64,000 nt of DNA from Gnetum montanum. Its lineage: Eukaryota; Streptophyta; Gnetopsida; Gnetales; Gnetaceae. The notes beneath the pieces were generated by a model. That model searched no databases. It was not told where the DNA came from and saw nothing but the letters and a program-made list of their open reading frames with translations. The translations under genes were made by a program, and so were the position numbers. The stretch's first letter is position 1, and each line of letters starts with the position of its first letter. Of this stretch, positions 47,930-60,800 are shown in pieces. Where the stretch lies: NCBI GenBank assembly GCA_015680685.1, contig MNCI01010150.1, forward strand, positions 103,523 through 167,522, read 5' to 3'.

Positions 47930-49190
47930 CCTCTATGAAGCCTCAATGACAATTGCAAAGACGACTGAACCCAAAGCTTAAGTAGGTAGTTAAAGAAGAA
48001 GTTGAACAACTTCTAAAGGCTAGGTTCATCTACCCCATTGCTGATAGTGAATGGGTTAGTCCATTAGTCATTATGCCTAAAAAGAGAGGTAAATGGGGGT
48101 GTGTATAGACTTTAGGTTGTTAAATATGGTAACATTTAAATACCATTTCCCATTACCATTCATTGACCAAGTCAAAGATACCATTACAGGGCATTACTAT
48201 TATAGTTTTCTGGATGGTTATAGTGGGTACAATCAAATTCAAATAGCGCCAGAAGACCAAGCCAAGACCACATTCACAAGTCCTTGGGGGACATTTGCAT
48301 ATAGATAGATATATTTTGGCTTGTGTAATGCCCCAGCAACATTTCAACATCTGGTTCTCAGTATATCTTAGCAAAAAATAGGAAATAGTGTGGAGGTTTT
48401 TATGGATGATTTCTCCACCTATGAAGTAGACTTTGAATAAGCATTGGACTGATTAGAGTAGGTAGTGAAACTATGTGTAGAAACCAACTTAAGGCTCAAT
48501 TGGCAGAAAAGCCACTTAATGGTCCAAGAGGGCATTGTATTAGGGCATAAAATTTCACAAATAGGGATGGAGGTAGATCCTGAAAAAATTAAGGTTATCC
48601 AAGGAATCACTCATCAACCTGAAACTATAAAAGACATTTGATCATTCCTTGGACATATTGGTTATTATAGATGCTTCATAGAGAACCTTTCAAAGATTGC
48701 AAAACCATTGGTATAATTACTGAAGAAGGACGTACCCTTTGAATGGACTAAGGAATGTGAGCTAGCTTTCCAAACCTTGAAGTAGAATCTTGTAGAAACA
48801 TCCATTCTATAAGCTCCTGACTGGTCCAAACCATTTCATATAATGACTAACATGTCCAATTTTTCTTTAGGAGTCATACTTACACAATTAGATGACCAAA
48901 AACATCCCTATTACATTCACTGTGCAAGTCAAAGTATTGATGGTGCATAACTCAACTATACCACAATAGAAAAATAGTTAATGGTTGTGGTATTTGAACT
49001 AGAAAAATTTAGGCACTATGTATTAGGCTATAAGATATCTGTACACAAAGATCATAGTGCGAATTGGTTCCTTATGAATAAACCAATGATGAGCCCTTGT
49101 GTCATATGATGGATAGTGATCTTTTAAGAGTTTGATATCACGATAGTAGATCGTAAATGCATCGAGAATGTTGTTGCTAATCATTTATCT
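47930..49190 (+). pseudogene. Reverse transcriptase and RNase H of element C
   Basis: RT begins with RRLNPKLK and VVKEEVEQLLKARFIYPIAD, EWVSPLV.MPKK, then an open block at 48,093-48,308 with FPLPFIDQV, YYYSFLDGYSGYNQIQI and FTSPWGTFAYR. After a TAG come FGLCNAPATFQ and an intact FMDDF at about 48,397-48,411. The RNase H part reads PFHIMTNMSNFSLGVIL, IEK, a stop, LMVVVFELEKFRHYVLGYK and ends in NVVANHLSWL at 49,195. Stops interrupt it at positions where related elements usually have Gln or Arg. The catalytic RT box is preserved. Confidence 0.8.
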
Positions 49191-49479
49191 TGGTTGCGAT
49201 GGGACAACAAAGAAGACGAATATCCAATTTCTAATCGCTTCCCTAATGAACTCCTCTTTGCAGGTGTAATAAACAATCAATCACCCACAAATATAAATTG
49301 GTATAGTATCATTCTTACTTATCTTCTCACACAAGACACATCATGAGAGCTGGACGTTAGGAAGAAATAGTAGTTTCTCCATCGAGTTAAACATTTCATG
49401 GAAATCAATAGACACCTTTACAAGGTGTGTTCCGATTGCTTGATCTGATGGCATGTTCCTGATGTAGATCAATTACGAG

Positions 49480-50648
49480 TTTTCCAAGACAATCATGAGG
49501 GTCCTTGTAGGGGTCATTACACTAGGAGATGAATAGCCATTAAAATCTTTCTTGTAAGATATTACTAGCCTACATTATTTCAGGATGTCCATCATTTTTT
49601 CCAATCTTGTGAGCATTGCCAATGCAATGGGGGAATAACTAAAAGAATTGAGGGTCCATAATAATGGATTCAACCCGTAGAACCCTTCAACATATGGGGT
49701 ATTAATTTTATGGGGTTTATTACATCAATATCCAATAGAAAAGCATACATTGTTGTTGTTGTTGACTATTTTACAAAGCGGGCAGAAGTAGCTACTGTTA
49801 CTAACTGTACATCATCTACTGCTATACAATTTGTTCAACAAAAAATCATAAATAGGTTTGGCATGATTTGTGCACTTATTTTTGATAATGGTACACATTT
49901 TACAAGTATGAATTATCGAAAGTTGATGCAACGCTTAGGAGTTGAGCATAAACTGACTACACCATATCATCCTCAAGCAAATGGTCAAGCTGAATTCACC
50001 AGTAGGAAGATCACAAAAATATTGACACAAACCATTAATAAATATAGGTGAGATTGGGGCACCAAACTAAATGATGTTCTTTGGGCCTACTGCTCCACAT
50101 GGAAACTCCCTATAGGCTATTCTCCCTATGAGTTAGTGTATAGTAAACTTCCAACACTTCCTATCCAAGCTGAGTTCCGTAAACTATCTATAGCATGTGA
50201 TCTCAACCTTGACCTCAGTCTAGCACAAAAAGAATGGTTAATAAACCTTAACCTACTAGATGAAAATCAATTAGCTGCCCTATCATCTAACAAATTGCAC
50301 AAAGCCTTCAATAAATAATGTCATGACCTGAAAACTAGAAAAGTCACATACCAACTAGGAGATAGGATTCTCTATTGGAATCCTACACATGTGCCATAAT
50401 GAACTAAATCTCAAACACTATGGGAAGGACCTTATATCATTCATGAAACTTTTTCTTTAGGGACCATGATGATCTATAAACCTGAAAGCCTGGATAAGAA
50501 ATTATTGGTCAACATCCAGCAAACCAAACCTTTCCATGAGCCCAAAATGGCCCATACTAACACTACCTCTATTGATGGACAATCCTACTCATTATTTTGG
50601 ATCTCCTTCTTCTCACTCAATCTTGGGGGAGATGGCTGCCAATGCTAG
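49480..50648 (+). pseudogene. Integrase of element C, catalytic triad still present
   Basis: The zinc-binding part shows HEGPCRGHY and CEHCQ. The core is open at 49,710-50,051 and keeps all three acidic residues in context: VVDYFTKR, FDNGTHF and YHPQANGQAEF. After a TGA the C-terminal domain continues in pieces (WAYCSTWKLPIGYSPYELVY; LGDRILYWNP; LWEGPYIIHETF) to a stop at 50,648. This is the best-preserved integrase of the window, in contrast to A and B. Confidence 0.8.
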
Positions 50649-52520
50649 TCATTCTAAGCCCTTAGTTTCTTTTGTCCTTTTTTTTTTACAAATTTTCGTT
50701 TTACGAATTTTTCATATTTACTTATTCTTATTTTACACCATCATTAACATTTTTACTATTTCTTTTTCTATTTCATTTTATCTAATTCACTCTCACTCAT
50801 CATATAATAAGTACTCATGATGGTGAATTATACTATAATAGTGTTGCTTACTAATGTTTGTTTTTTACCTTTGACCTTCAATATTGATGCTAAGATGTGG
50901 TTTCTTTTGAGAAAATAGGCAATGAGTCCACACCATCCATTCAACTCTATGGTCTCCCTTGGTTTTGGAACTATACTTTCCCTTTCTCTATGAAAACCTA
51001 TTAATGAATTGGTGGCTTTAGATTCTTCAAACCAAGGAAAGATTCAAACGGATTGAAAAGGGTGTAACCTCAAGGGGATTCGATACATTTGTGCTAGCTA
51101 TTCTCTTGGGTACTTGGATTGTTTTCATAGGTTTCTCACCATTCCACTATCAACTGATATTAGGAAGTTAAATGAATCAAATTCTTTGCATGGTGTGGTT
51201 CTCATGCAAAAAAATGGTGGAAATTCAATGCACACCCCTTAGACATAATAAAGGAACATGGGCTATAATCATTGGTTATGGCACTAGAAAGACATGTTAC
51301 CCATGCCTAAAGGTTCCCTCTAACTAAGGCCCTTTCTCACTTCCTGCTTCTCTATTCCTCTCTTGTTGGAATGGTGGTGGCTCTATGGAAGCATTCTTGT
51401 TGCTTCAAGAGGATGGGTTGGTCAAGTGTGTTGATGCAAGGTCACTAGATGTGGTTGGTTTGAATCTAAATTTGGACTAAATTTTATTAAGTCACCTTAA
51501 CCACATAATACACAAGGGACTTTACACAACCTTGATTTTGGAATTCCATTCCATTCTCTCTTCTCTTTCCATATTGCTTCTTGTATTCTACCTCATTGAA
51601 GATTTTATAATTAGTCTATATCTTGGTCAATAATTTATTATTCTTTGGTAAATTCTTATGGGTAAATTCTTAACTATTATCTTTATATGTTATTCTTAGA
51701 GCCTATGGACTCTTTGGTTTGTGGGTTTGTCAAGGCATAAAGGGCATAAGCCTACTTTGGGGAGGACCCACTGGCATTCCTTTTTGGTGCAATTGTTAAG
51801 TTCTTTTCTTTAAAAATTTCTTGCAAACAACTATTTCTTGTTTCACCCCATCTATGACATCCATTTTTATCTACCCTTCTATACATTTTTATTGGCTTCA
51901 TTGTTCTTATTCCTCTTATCTTCATTTTTCTTTCATTTTCCATCCTATTGCTACCAGCGTGGGGGTCCCTGTTGCAAATTTTTCCATTCCATTACTTATT
52001 TACCCCTACACCTTTGATAGTTATTAGTTACAAAACTCTAACCTAGTATCTGCCATACCCACAACCTAGCCAATGTGCTTCATAGCGAGGCAAGGTATCA
52101 ATTACATTATATCTTATCTATCCTTGCTAATTCGTGACTGTGTTGTGTGTGCAGATGGTGGTCATAGGAACAATGGACTGGGATAGGAGGGAGCACTCAG
52201 GATGGACTGGAGAAAGAGCATTTATGCAAGGAATAAGCTTTATCATGTGGACATGAATGAATAACGGTGTGCACATTTTTGCCATCGGTAGCAACGTGTC
52301 TCATTTTCTTTTCTCTCTCTCTCTCTCTCTTCAAGTTGTCAAATAAGGGTTTGGATGTCATCTATGTATAGTGTTCACCACAATGGTTATGAACACCAAT
52401 GTTGTAATATGTTTGTCGATCCATTCACCGAGCACTTTGAGTTTGTCATTCCATGTCACTGACATTTGTCGTTCAGTCAATAATCCCATACCTTTCCAAT
52501 ATTTTGTAAGGAACTCAAGG
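50649..52520 (+). other. 3' untranslated region of element C
   Basis: No recognised gene. Parts match the 3' UTR of B in reverse orientation (for example the GGTGTGGTTCTCATG and GTGGAAATTCAATG region near 51,200). A (CT)n microsatellite lies at 52,312-52,331. Confidence 0.6.
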
Positions 52521-52547
52521 ATGAGTTTTCATTTAGTCATGGGGGTA
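52521..52547 (+). promoter_or_regulatory. Polypurine tract of element C
   Basis: GGATGAGTTTTCATTTAGTC followed by ATGGGGGTA directly before the LTR; shared with B and E. Confidence 0.75.
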
Positions 52548-53372
52548 TGATGAGTCCTGATATCACACCCTCAATATCGGATACGCAATATTGAAGATGC
52601 TAAAGCGATATCGGACATGCAATGTTGGAACCTGTCTCGTTGCCTATAAATAAGAGATAGGGGCACTTGGTTTGGCATCAGTTTATTAGTCCCTTATCCA
52701 AATTCTTGTAGTTTTTTCTATTCGAGAGTTAGAATTATTTCTAAGCTCGCACAATAGAATTTATAAAGTGAATGGATCTTTATTCAAGCATTGTGTACCT
52801 GAGCACACCTTGTGTTTGGAAATAAAGACAAACTTTGTGATAAACCTTGCAACATTTAGAATAGCTTAATTATTGCATTTCATGTTATTTATTGTTATTT
52901 AATTAGTTAATCATTGTTATTTCTATTGAATTGTTAATTATTAATGTGTTAGCACACTTAGCATGACCACTTCGAGCATACATGGAGCACTTGGTAACCT
53001 AATAATGACTCGTGTTTGGTAATCCTAGTAGTGTTGCGCTAGTTCAAGATGTGTCTAGAGAGTGGGAATAGATATTGGTGTTAGGATTAGTTAGAGAATA
53101 GTTAATTAGTTAAATCAATTTATTTATTAATTTACTTCATTTCTCTCTTTTAGGCATCAAGAACATAAAACATAAAATAATAAAAATCACATATCTCAAG
53201 TTCACTTAACCATAAAATTGTGCCCTACAAGTAAGCTTGGGAAGACAACAATCGCATAACTCATCCTTGTTCTATGTAAGTGCATAAGCACTTAATCCTT
53301 GAAGTTTGACCAAATCGCATGTGAACGCTCGTATTTGTATGGTTGGGCGTAGATATACCTTGCTACTCATCA
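52548..53372 (+). repeat. 3' LTR of element C
   Basis: 825 bp, TGATGAGTCC to CTACTCATCA. TATA box CTATAAATA near 52,645, with GATATC/AATATCGGA motifs upstream (52,560-52,615). Confidence 0.92.
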
Positions 53373-53377
53373 GCAAG

Positions 53378-54088
53378 TTAGATGAGTTCAAGATCTCATA
53401 TAATGCCAAACAATTGATGAGCTCCAAGTCTCATTAAATGTCAAATAGTTGATAAATCCTAAGTCTCATAAAATGTCAAATAGTTAATTAATAAAAATTA
53501 TAAATGTTAGACCAAACCCTAACATATTTGAGTTGATAATTCTTTTTCTTCTATGCTCAAACTAAAAAGTTAAAACTATATTGTTGGAGTCAAAACTCTA
53601 TGCATAAAATGCTAATGGCTGAAGTAGCCATTTTTCTAACCATTCTCCATATTAGCATTTTCATATGGTTCATATAGAGTTTCAAAAATTATATATAGAC
53701 TTCTAATGTAGGTTATAGTGAAAGTCACAATGGTTGTATGACTATCATAAACCACATTGGAATTTATGTTGATATGATAGAAATATTTTCCTTTTGCATG
53801 TTAATCATTGTTGAAGGAATCAGGTCTATAAAGCTTAAACAAGAGTAAAGCCCTAGTCAAATTGGTCCATAAACTAACCAAAAAGGATACATTAGAACAC
53901 TAGATCAAAATTGATAATCTATATAATAAAATATTTCAGAATAGGAGAATCTCATATCTAAACCAAATTAAATAAAATTTTATAATCAAATCCAAATTCA
54001 ATAGTGAATTCAAATAAAAATCTAATTTTGAAAGTGTATTAAATATAGATCAAAATCCGAAAAATGAACATTGTAATATGTTGATAAA
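53378..54088. other. Flank between C and G with a 35-bp triplet repeat
   Basis: 53,381-53,485 holds three tandem 35-bp units (GATGAGCTCCAAGTCTCATA with AAATGTCAAATAGTT). The rest is loosely colinear with 62,290-63,100 (shared TTTTCCTTTTGCA, AATCCAAATTC and AACATTGTAATA), so both may come from one old repeat family. Confidence 0.5.
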
Positions 54089-54640
54089 TGGAATTCAATT
54101 TGATGATGATGATATATAAATTTCAACTTTGAATTCAGACAAAATTATGAATTTTTGATGTAGCAATAGCTAACAATGAGTTGTAGTGATTTTTGATAAT
54201 AAAATAGGTTGCAATAATTATTTTGATAATACAATTGGTTGTGGTATTACAATGTGAGTCATGGTGAGGGTACCATGAGATAACCATGATTTGTGATATA
54301 TGAAAATAGTGAAATAATGATTATTAAGGATTTCATGTGTCTACCATGAGGGCATCATAAGTTATGATCTTTGAAGACCTAAAATTTCTAGGATTTCGAA
54401 GTTGCCAAGCACAAATCAAAATGAGGGTATGGGTTCTAGTGAATTTTTCTTATTCCAAGAATTTACCATGAGGAAACCATGGGTCATGGTAGAAGAACTT
54501 GAATAACCATGAATTACCCATAGGTCATGGCTAACACCGTGAGGTGACCACAAGTTATGGTTAATAATAAATTGATGCTTGGAATACCGTGAGTTATGGT
54601 GGACTCATTATCTATTTCTTACAATACCAGGAGTCATGGT
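54089..54640 (-). repeat. 3' LTR of element G (minimum extent)
   Basis: Starts TGGAATTCAATTTGATGATG, gap-free against 59,984 (TGAAATTTAATTTAATGATG). The match runs to about 54,600; beyond it the partner is missing because H cuts it. CCATGAG and TTATGGT motifs recur through the LTR (54,270-54,630). The LTR may extend to about 55,200; 54,640-55,250 shows no gene. Confidence 0.75.
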
Positions 54641-55349
54641 CAAACTATATTTTGTAGAATATCTTGAATTTTATAAGTAAAAATCTGACAAATTTTATAT
54701 TCAAGGTTTGTATTAAAGATTATTTAATTTGGAACTTTGATATTTGAAGTAATTATTTGAAATCAATAATAGAATTGATTAAACTCATTAATGGATTATC
54801 ATATTTTGTAGGTAAATTTGATTTAGAAAATGTATTATTGATGTTAAATGATATATATGAGCAGTGATATTTATGAGATTTTTTGGAAGTGGAAATAGTG
54901 AATGAATAATAATGAAATTACATGAATAATTTAAAATTGAAAGTAGAGAAGAAGAAGAATCAAATTTGAAGAACAAATTTGTAACAAAGATTTATTACTT
55001 TTAAAACAAGCAGCATACAACATGGTATAACCTTAAAATTTATAGAAAATTATTGGGATCATACTTAGGATTATTGAAAAGATATTTTTCAATTAGAAAA
55101 ATTGAGAAATAAGTAAAGAAAAGGTCATGAATTAGGGCCAAAAACAAATATATTTGATCATTAATTCATTTTAATAAATTGATATTAATTTTTTTACCTT
55201 AAATAAATACAAATGCAATACATGATTTTATTTCTTTTGTTGCAAAGCTCACTAGAAAATGCTTGTCTAACACACTATCTTTTACAAATTCTCCTTTAGT
55301 ATGAAGTATAAGTTTTTATAATCCTTTTTTTCTTGAATTTGAGATCTTC

Positions 55350-56960
55350 ATGATTCCTACACCATGGAAAAGTTATTAATTTTTGTAATTCAACAAAGGT
55401 TTAGTACATAAGTCTACCAATTGATTATTGGATTTTACATGTACATGTTTAATATTTTCCTAGTTTACTTGTTTGATAAAGTAGTATTTAATATCTATGT
55501 GTAGTTTTGATTTTTTTTATGTAGCACATGTTTATTTGATAAATTAAGTAGCCTATATGTTATTTCATAATGGGAAATTCAATTTGAAATCCAAGATGAT
55601 TCATGAGTTTCTTTATCCAAAGCATATGTTGAATTCATTCAACCATTACTATAAACTCTACTTCACAAGGGGATAGTTTGACTATAGTTTGTTCTTTTAA
55701 ACTTCTAATATATGACATTTTTTCCATGGAAGATGGTTTCTCTTGATGTTGAGTCTCTATCATTATGATCTCCTTTCCAATGAGCATCTGTACAGGCTTT
55801 TATTTATCCATATCCTTTTGTAAAGTTTAATATGTGATTTGCTATCCCTTTTACATATTTTAGTACATGAATAAGGGATTCTAGATAGGATTGTCTTGGT
55901 TCTCACATAAAATGAGATAATTTAGATGAGGTAAATTCCAAGTTTGATCTTTTCTAATATAGAAATATCAATGATTTAATCATGTTCTATAAGTTGAGGC
56001 ATTTTCAATGGGTGTTTGGTCTTTCTTTAGTAGCTTTAGATTATGAGGAAGTGGTGTGTTGATGAGTTTGTTTCTAATGTTGTAATTTCAACATTGATGT
56101 TACATACTTTCTTTTATGGATATTGATGTCCTCCTTCTCTTGTTCAATTTTTATTTCTAAGAAGTATTTCAACATTCAAAGGTTTTTCATTTTAATTTTT
56201 TTTTATGTCTAGTTTAAATTCTACTATCAATTTTTCCTTTGTGTCCATCAATACAAGATCATCTACATATAAGGATACGATGATGAAGTTTTCCATTTCA
56301 TATTTGAAATAGAGGGCTAATTTAAACATGCATGATGAATACTTTTTCTTCAATAGAAATTCATTAATCCTATGAAATGATACCCAAGGTACCTATTTCA
56401 ACCCATTATAGGCTTTTTTTAGCTTGCATACCTTATTTTCCATTTCTTTTATAATTTTTTATTTAGATTGGTAAGCATATAATCTATCATCTATGATTCC
56501 ATTTAGAAATGATAACTTTATATCCATCTAATATAGTTTTAAACTTTATTGATAGTGATTAAAAGTATGATTTTGATTATTTCAAATCTTCCTACTAGTA
56601 AAAAAATTTCCTTATAGTCTATGTGCTTCTCTTGCCTAAATCCTCTTACAACTATTCTTGCCTTGTACTTGATTATTTTTTATTTTTTATCAAATTTAGC
56701 TTTTTACAACCTCTTACAATCTATGAATTTCTTTCCTTTTCACTTTTCTACTAACTCCAAATTGTTATTTTTAAGTATGGCTTCATATTTTTCATCTATA
56801 GCTTTCTTCCATTCTTTGGTCTTCAAGGCTTCTTCTACATTTGAGGTCCTTAGTTAAATGAAAAATAAATAAAATTAACTATTACATTTGAGCTTATTAT
56901 TATTCTTTCAAATTTTATATTTAGCATTTGGTTTTGAGGATGTTCTCTTTTAACCCCAAA
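55350..56960 (-). pseudogene. Reverse transcriptase and RNase H of element G
   Basis: RT: VCKLKKAYNGLK at about 56,400-56,430, the copia block usually KKALYGLKQ, and the catalytic box YVDDLVLM with codons at 56,258-56,270. RNase H: CTDAHWKGDHNDRDSTS near 55,730-55,790, equivalent to the SDADWAGD..DRKSTSG block, and a C-terminal LVDLCTKPL near 55,390-55,420. There are several frameshifts and stops. Confidence 0.75.
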
Positions 56961-56972
56961 CATTCAATTTTG

Positions 56973-57950
56973 TTAAGATTGGGCCTTCTTTTTATTTAGA
57001 AAGAGGTTTGAGATCTTAAGATTGGCTTCTAGGAAAATCATATCTTTTGATAAATACAATTTGCATTCAACTGAATCGTAGTAATTGTATTCCATTGTCT
57101 TAAAATCATATCCAAGAAAAATATATTGTCTACCTTTATCATGAAATTTACTCGAAATATATTTTAGAGTCTTAACATAGCAATAATATCCAAACATTCT
57201 CATGTGGGAAATGTTGGGAATCTTTCTATAGAAGAGCTTATAGGGATTTTTTCCATTGTTTTTGCTACTAGTAATCCTCTTTATAATATAAGTGGTCATA
57301 GTTATTGCCATGTTCTAGTAACCATATGTGAGTTTAGCATCTTTGAGAAGACATCTCATCATCTCTTGTTATGTTCTATTTTTATTTTTAGTAATGTCAT
57401 TGGATTAGGGACTATATTTAAAATTTTTTTAATGAAAGATTCTTTCTTTTGTATAGAAACTGATAAATTTTTTATTAATAATTTCTTATTCTCTATTTAT
57501 AAAGATATTTTGGATGGTGAGATTCTTGGTGTTCTCTATTAGATTAAAAAATTTTATAAACTTATTGAATGTTTCATCTTTACTTCTTAGATTATAGGTC
57601 CAAGTAAATCTAGAATAATCATCTACCATAACAAAGAAATTATTTTCTTCTCCAATAAAAGTGGTAGGCATGAGACCTATAAGATCCATGTGAAGAAGAT
57701 TTAAAGGTTATTTTTATTCTTTACATAGGTTTGGTATGTAATGAATTTGTTTGTTTTCCTTAAATTCACACTTCAAATTTGTCTTTTGGAATGCCCCTAA
57801 GTTCTATGCTAATAACTCTATTTAATTTTGTAATTCTTTTATCCTTTGAGTAGGATTTATGTCTAAGACATTTATGCCAAACTCTAGCTACTTCATCTTG
57901 AATATGGAGGTCTTGCTCTTTTGAGGCTTTTGTAGAGGTACAACTAATAG
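56973..57950 (-). pseudogene. Integrase of element G
   Basis: The zinc-binding part reads VWHKCLRHKSY (57,850-57,890). Core: 57,486-57,689 with DLIGLMPTTFIGEENNFFVM, then VDDYSRFTWTY and SKDETF. C-terminal part: 56,973-57,311 with NPYKLFYRKIPNISHMRMFG and FLGYDFKTMEYNYYD, a typical copia segment. Two open pieces are separated by a degraded stretch. Confidence 0.85.
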
Positions 57951-58098
57951 TTTTTGGTTAAGGAGATTTCATTTGGTTAATTTTTTTTTAATATAATTTT
58001 GCTAATTCTTTGCTATGTTAATAAGATTTTACTTCAAATTAAATTGATCATGATAATATATTCTATAATTAGGGGCTCTTATTTTAATAATGTCTTCT

Positions 58099-58420
58099 TC
58101 ATTTGATTTTTTTAATGATGCATAATTTATTCTTAAAACTTATGTTGATGACTTTATTTATCGTTTGTCCTACTAAAAGCAATGAGTTAGACATATTTAG
58201 AATATAATGTACTTTGGAAATGGACATGACTTTATTATTGATTAGTATAACAATGCACTCTCCCATGTCTTCTATGTTTAGATATTTTCTATCAATAATC
58301 TTTGTATTACCATGTTTTCTTTGTTTGTAATTAAGTAGATAATCTTTGTAGGATATCATGTGATTAGAACATCCATTATTAATAATCCTAGTATTTTGAT
58401 TAATAACATTATTATAATTA
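58099..58420 (-). pseudogene. Protease of element G
   Basis: INNGCSNHMISYKDYL at about 58,330-58,385, where copia has LDSGCSNHM (D to N and S to N, so dead), followed by VHYILNMSNSLLLVGQ and a KNKLCIIK ending. Confidence 0.7.
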
Positions 58421-58429
58421 TGGATTGAG

Positions 58430-59960
58430 TAATTACCTTAATTGGTATTATCTGTACTAGTAGTACCTTCTTCTCTATCAAATGTTTCTTGTCTTTTTGT
58501 TTATTATTGTTGATGAACTTCAAATCCTATTCTTGTATAGTAATCTTCAATGGTGTGATCACTTTTCTTACATAATCTACCTTATGGAATGAAAGAATTT
58601 TTTTGATTATAGTTCCTTCTTCCTCTTGCTTGTGCATTTTCTATGATGAATTGGAAATTTTCAATTTTATTTTTATCATCTTGAGAATTTAGATTTCTTA
58701 ATTTATATTTATTTTTTCTTTATTTAGTCCTAAAATTACCTTCTCTTCCTCTTTGGTTGGATAAATATACTTTTTTATGTGTTTTGTAACTTCCTTGAGC
58801 CTTCATCATTTGGAGAGTATGACTTTGGGCTACTAATTCATCTATGCTAAGTATGCTGAGCTATTTTGATAGAATAATATTTTTCATTTTGTTTTCATAC
58901 CTTAGATTTGTGAATAGAGATTGAATTACCTTTTGTACTTTTTTTCTAGTAGAAGAGCCACATTTGCATTTATCAATTCTTCTAATGCTGATGTACATTC
59001 TAGAGAAAAAAATGTTAATATCTTCATTAGGCTAGATTTTCAGTGCATCAAATTCTTGTTTATAAAGAATTATCTACATTTTTCTATTTTTATCATTACC
59101 CTTATATTTAAGTTAAAGTGTATTTCACATATCTTTGGTAGTTTGATGGATAATGAGTTAAGGATATAATGTCTTACATACTAGCTAGGATCACAATAGT
59201 AGCCAAATTGTTTTTCCTTTCTTTGTTCTTATAGTCTAACATCCTATTACTAAATGTCATGGGAAGCATCAAATATATATTATATTATACATTAGGAATA
59301 AGAATATAATTTTGCAATGTCAAATATATGTAACATTCAACAATTCACATAAAGAAATAATATGAAATAATGTATCTAGGTCATGCTTTGAGGGTTTTGT
59401 TAATTTATCTTCCTTCGACATCTATCCCTTAGAGGCTATCTAGCACTACCACCATAGCTAGGCCTATTACTAGCTAGAAGGAATGACCAATCCTCTTCCT
59501 ATCCTACTTCACCCAACACCTGTTACTTGTCTTTACTAGCATTACAACTCCATGCCAATACAACCTCTAATGCTTGGGTATAAATACCTTAGGTCAAACA
59601 CCCAAAGATCACCTTAAGAGATATGATAATTATTACAATTCATCCTTTTAAGTCTTAATTACAAATTTCCCTTTCAGGTTTTATTACAATAGTCATGTCA
59701 TTAGTTATGAAGAGACACCATCTTTGTTATGCAATGGTAACATTCGGGAATGAGGATGTAACATATAGTCTCTGATTTAAGTCCTTATCATATCTTTAAA
59801 GTTATGTATGTATTTAAATACCATTCGAATAATATTCCAATATTCATTGTATTTAAGAATAACTTGCATAACTATTTTTCATAGGCTAAAGCCTTGAAAA
59901 TCATTGAAGTTCACAAAATATTTGGTAACATCTTTGGAGTTTATTGTGTCCTTTTTTGGC
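58430..59960 (-). pseudogene. gag of element G, split by a solo LTR
   Basis: The minus strand shows a zinc knuckle (CRLCKKSDHTIEDYY, last Cys is Tyr) near 58,530-58,600 and a UBN2-type gag domain (MKNIILSK, LSILSIDELVAQSHTLQMM) at about 58,790-58,900. It is interrupted at 59,235-59,763 and resumes to about 59,960. Confidence 0.6.
59235..59763 (-). mobile_element. Solo LTR of the F family
   Basis: 529 bp, the reverse complement of the F LTR from end to end, flanked by TATAG at 59,230-59,234 and 59,764-59,768. No internal sequence is attached, so it is the product of LTR-LTR recombination. Confidence 0.9.
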
Positions 59961-59965
59961 TTCAA

Positions 59966-59983
59966 TGCCACTTTGATAATAAT
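59966..59983 (-). promoter_or_regulatory. Primer-binding site of element G
   Basis: The minus strand reads TTATTATCAAAGTGGC next to the LTR, a decayed initiator-Met type site (TGGTATCAGAGC). Confidence 0.5.
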
Positions 59984-60396
59984 TGAAATTTAATTTAATG
60001 ATGATGATATATAAATTTCAACTTTTAATTTAAATACATGATAACTTTTTAATGTACCATAAGTTATGGAAGTTACTTTTGATAATACCATGGACTATGG
60101 TAAGGGTATCATGAGATAACCACAAGTCATGGTATCTTAAAATAGAAAAATAATCATTACTAAGGATTCCATGAGTGTACCATAAGGGTGACATGATTCA
60201 TGGTTTTCTAAAACCTATGATTCTAAGGATTATGAAGTTACTAAGTACAAACCACAATGAGGCTACAATTTATGGTGAACTTTCCTTATTCCAAATGTTC
60301 ACCATGAGGAAACCACAAGTTATGGTAGAAGAACTTGGACAACCATGAATTAACCATAGGTCAAAAGTTTACCAAAAATTATGGTTAATAAAAAAT
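59984..60396 (-). repeat. 5' LTR of element G, truncated by H
   Basis: Direct repeat of 54,089-54,600 (shared TGATGATGATATATAAATTT, TACCATGAGATAACC-like and CACCATGAGGAAACCA-like stretches). It stops at the H LTR start at about 60,397. Confidence 0.8.
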
Positions 60397-60791
60397 TGAT
60401 GATTTAAATATCATGAAATAAATACTTTAACCAATTATTCAAACAATTACAAAGGCATACAAAACATACAACAACTTGAGAATATCATAAGCCTAATGTA
60501 TAACCTCATGAGCATATAATGATCCATCTAGTAGCTAATACCTACTTACTTAAGACTACAAGGGATTAGTGTACATAATTTTATAAATAAAAATAGTTAA
60601 ATTAAATTAAATTATCAAATATATCTTATAAATATTTACAAGGAACATAGATCACACAAACCCATAATTATACTTCACACAAATGCCACAACAAACATAA
60701 GGTACCAATGTAAAGCATAGAAACATATTAAGGATTTAAATTAAAGAACATACTAATTGAAAAGGGGTATTTAGGGATGGGGTTTTAAATA
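60397..60791 (-). repeat. 3' LTR of element H
   Basis: 395 bp, ending on the minus-strand 5' side with TATTTAAAACCCC next to the polypurine tract; aligns with 63,593 onwards. Confidence 0.7.
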
Positions 60792-60800
60792 CTCCCCTTC

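Larger units (their letters stand above)
43528..53372 (+). mobile_element. Element C: complete Athila-like Ty3/gypsy retrotransposon
   Basis: Full-length, 9,845 bp: 5' LTR 43,528-44,379, primer-binding site, gag, protease, RT-RNase H, integrase, 3' UTR, polypurine tract and 3' LTR 52,548-53,372. The target-site copies GCAAG lie at 43,523-43,527 and 53,373-53,377. The LTRs differ at roughly one base in ten by eye, mostly transitions. FMDDF in RT, the TGGC-type primer-binding site and the gag knuckle fit the Athila lineage. It is the best preserved of B, C and D, but still has stops and frameshifts. Confidence 0.92.
54089..60396 (-). mobile_element. Element G: Ty1/copia retrotransposon
   Basis: Minus-strand order from right to left: 5' LTR (59,984-60,396, cut by H), primer-binding site, gag, protease, integrase, RT, RNase H and 3' LTR (from 54,089). 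Integrase upstream of RT is the defining order of Ty1/copia. A solo LTR of F sits in gag at 59,235-59,763. Possible left target-site copy ATAAA (54,084-54,088). Frames are heavily broken. Confidence 0.85.

Noticed and set aside
53381-53485. Three 35-bp repeats, CRISPR-like at first sight
   Set aside because: Contiguous diverged units without unique spacers, in plant retrotransposon DNA.
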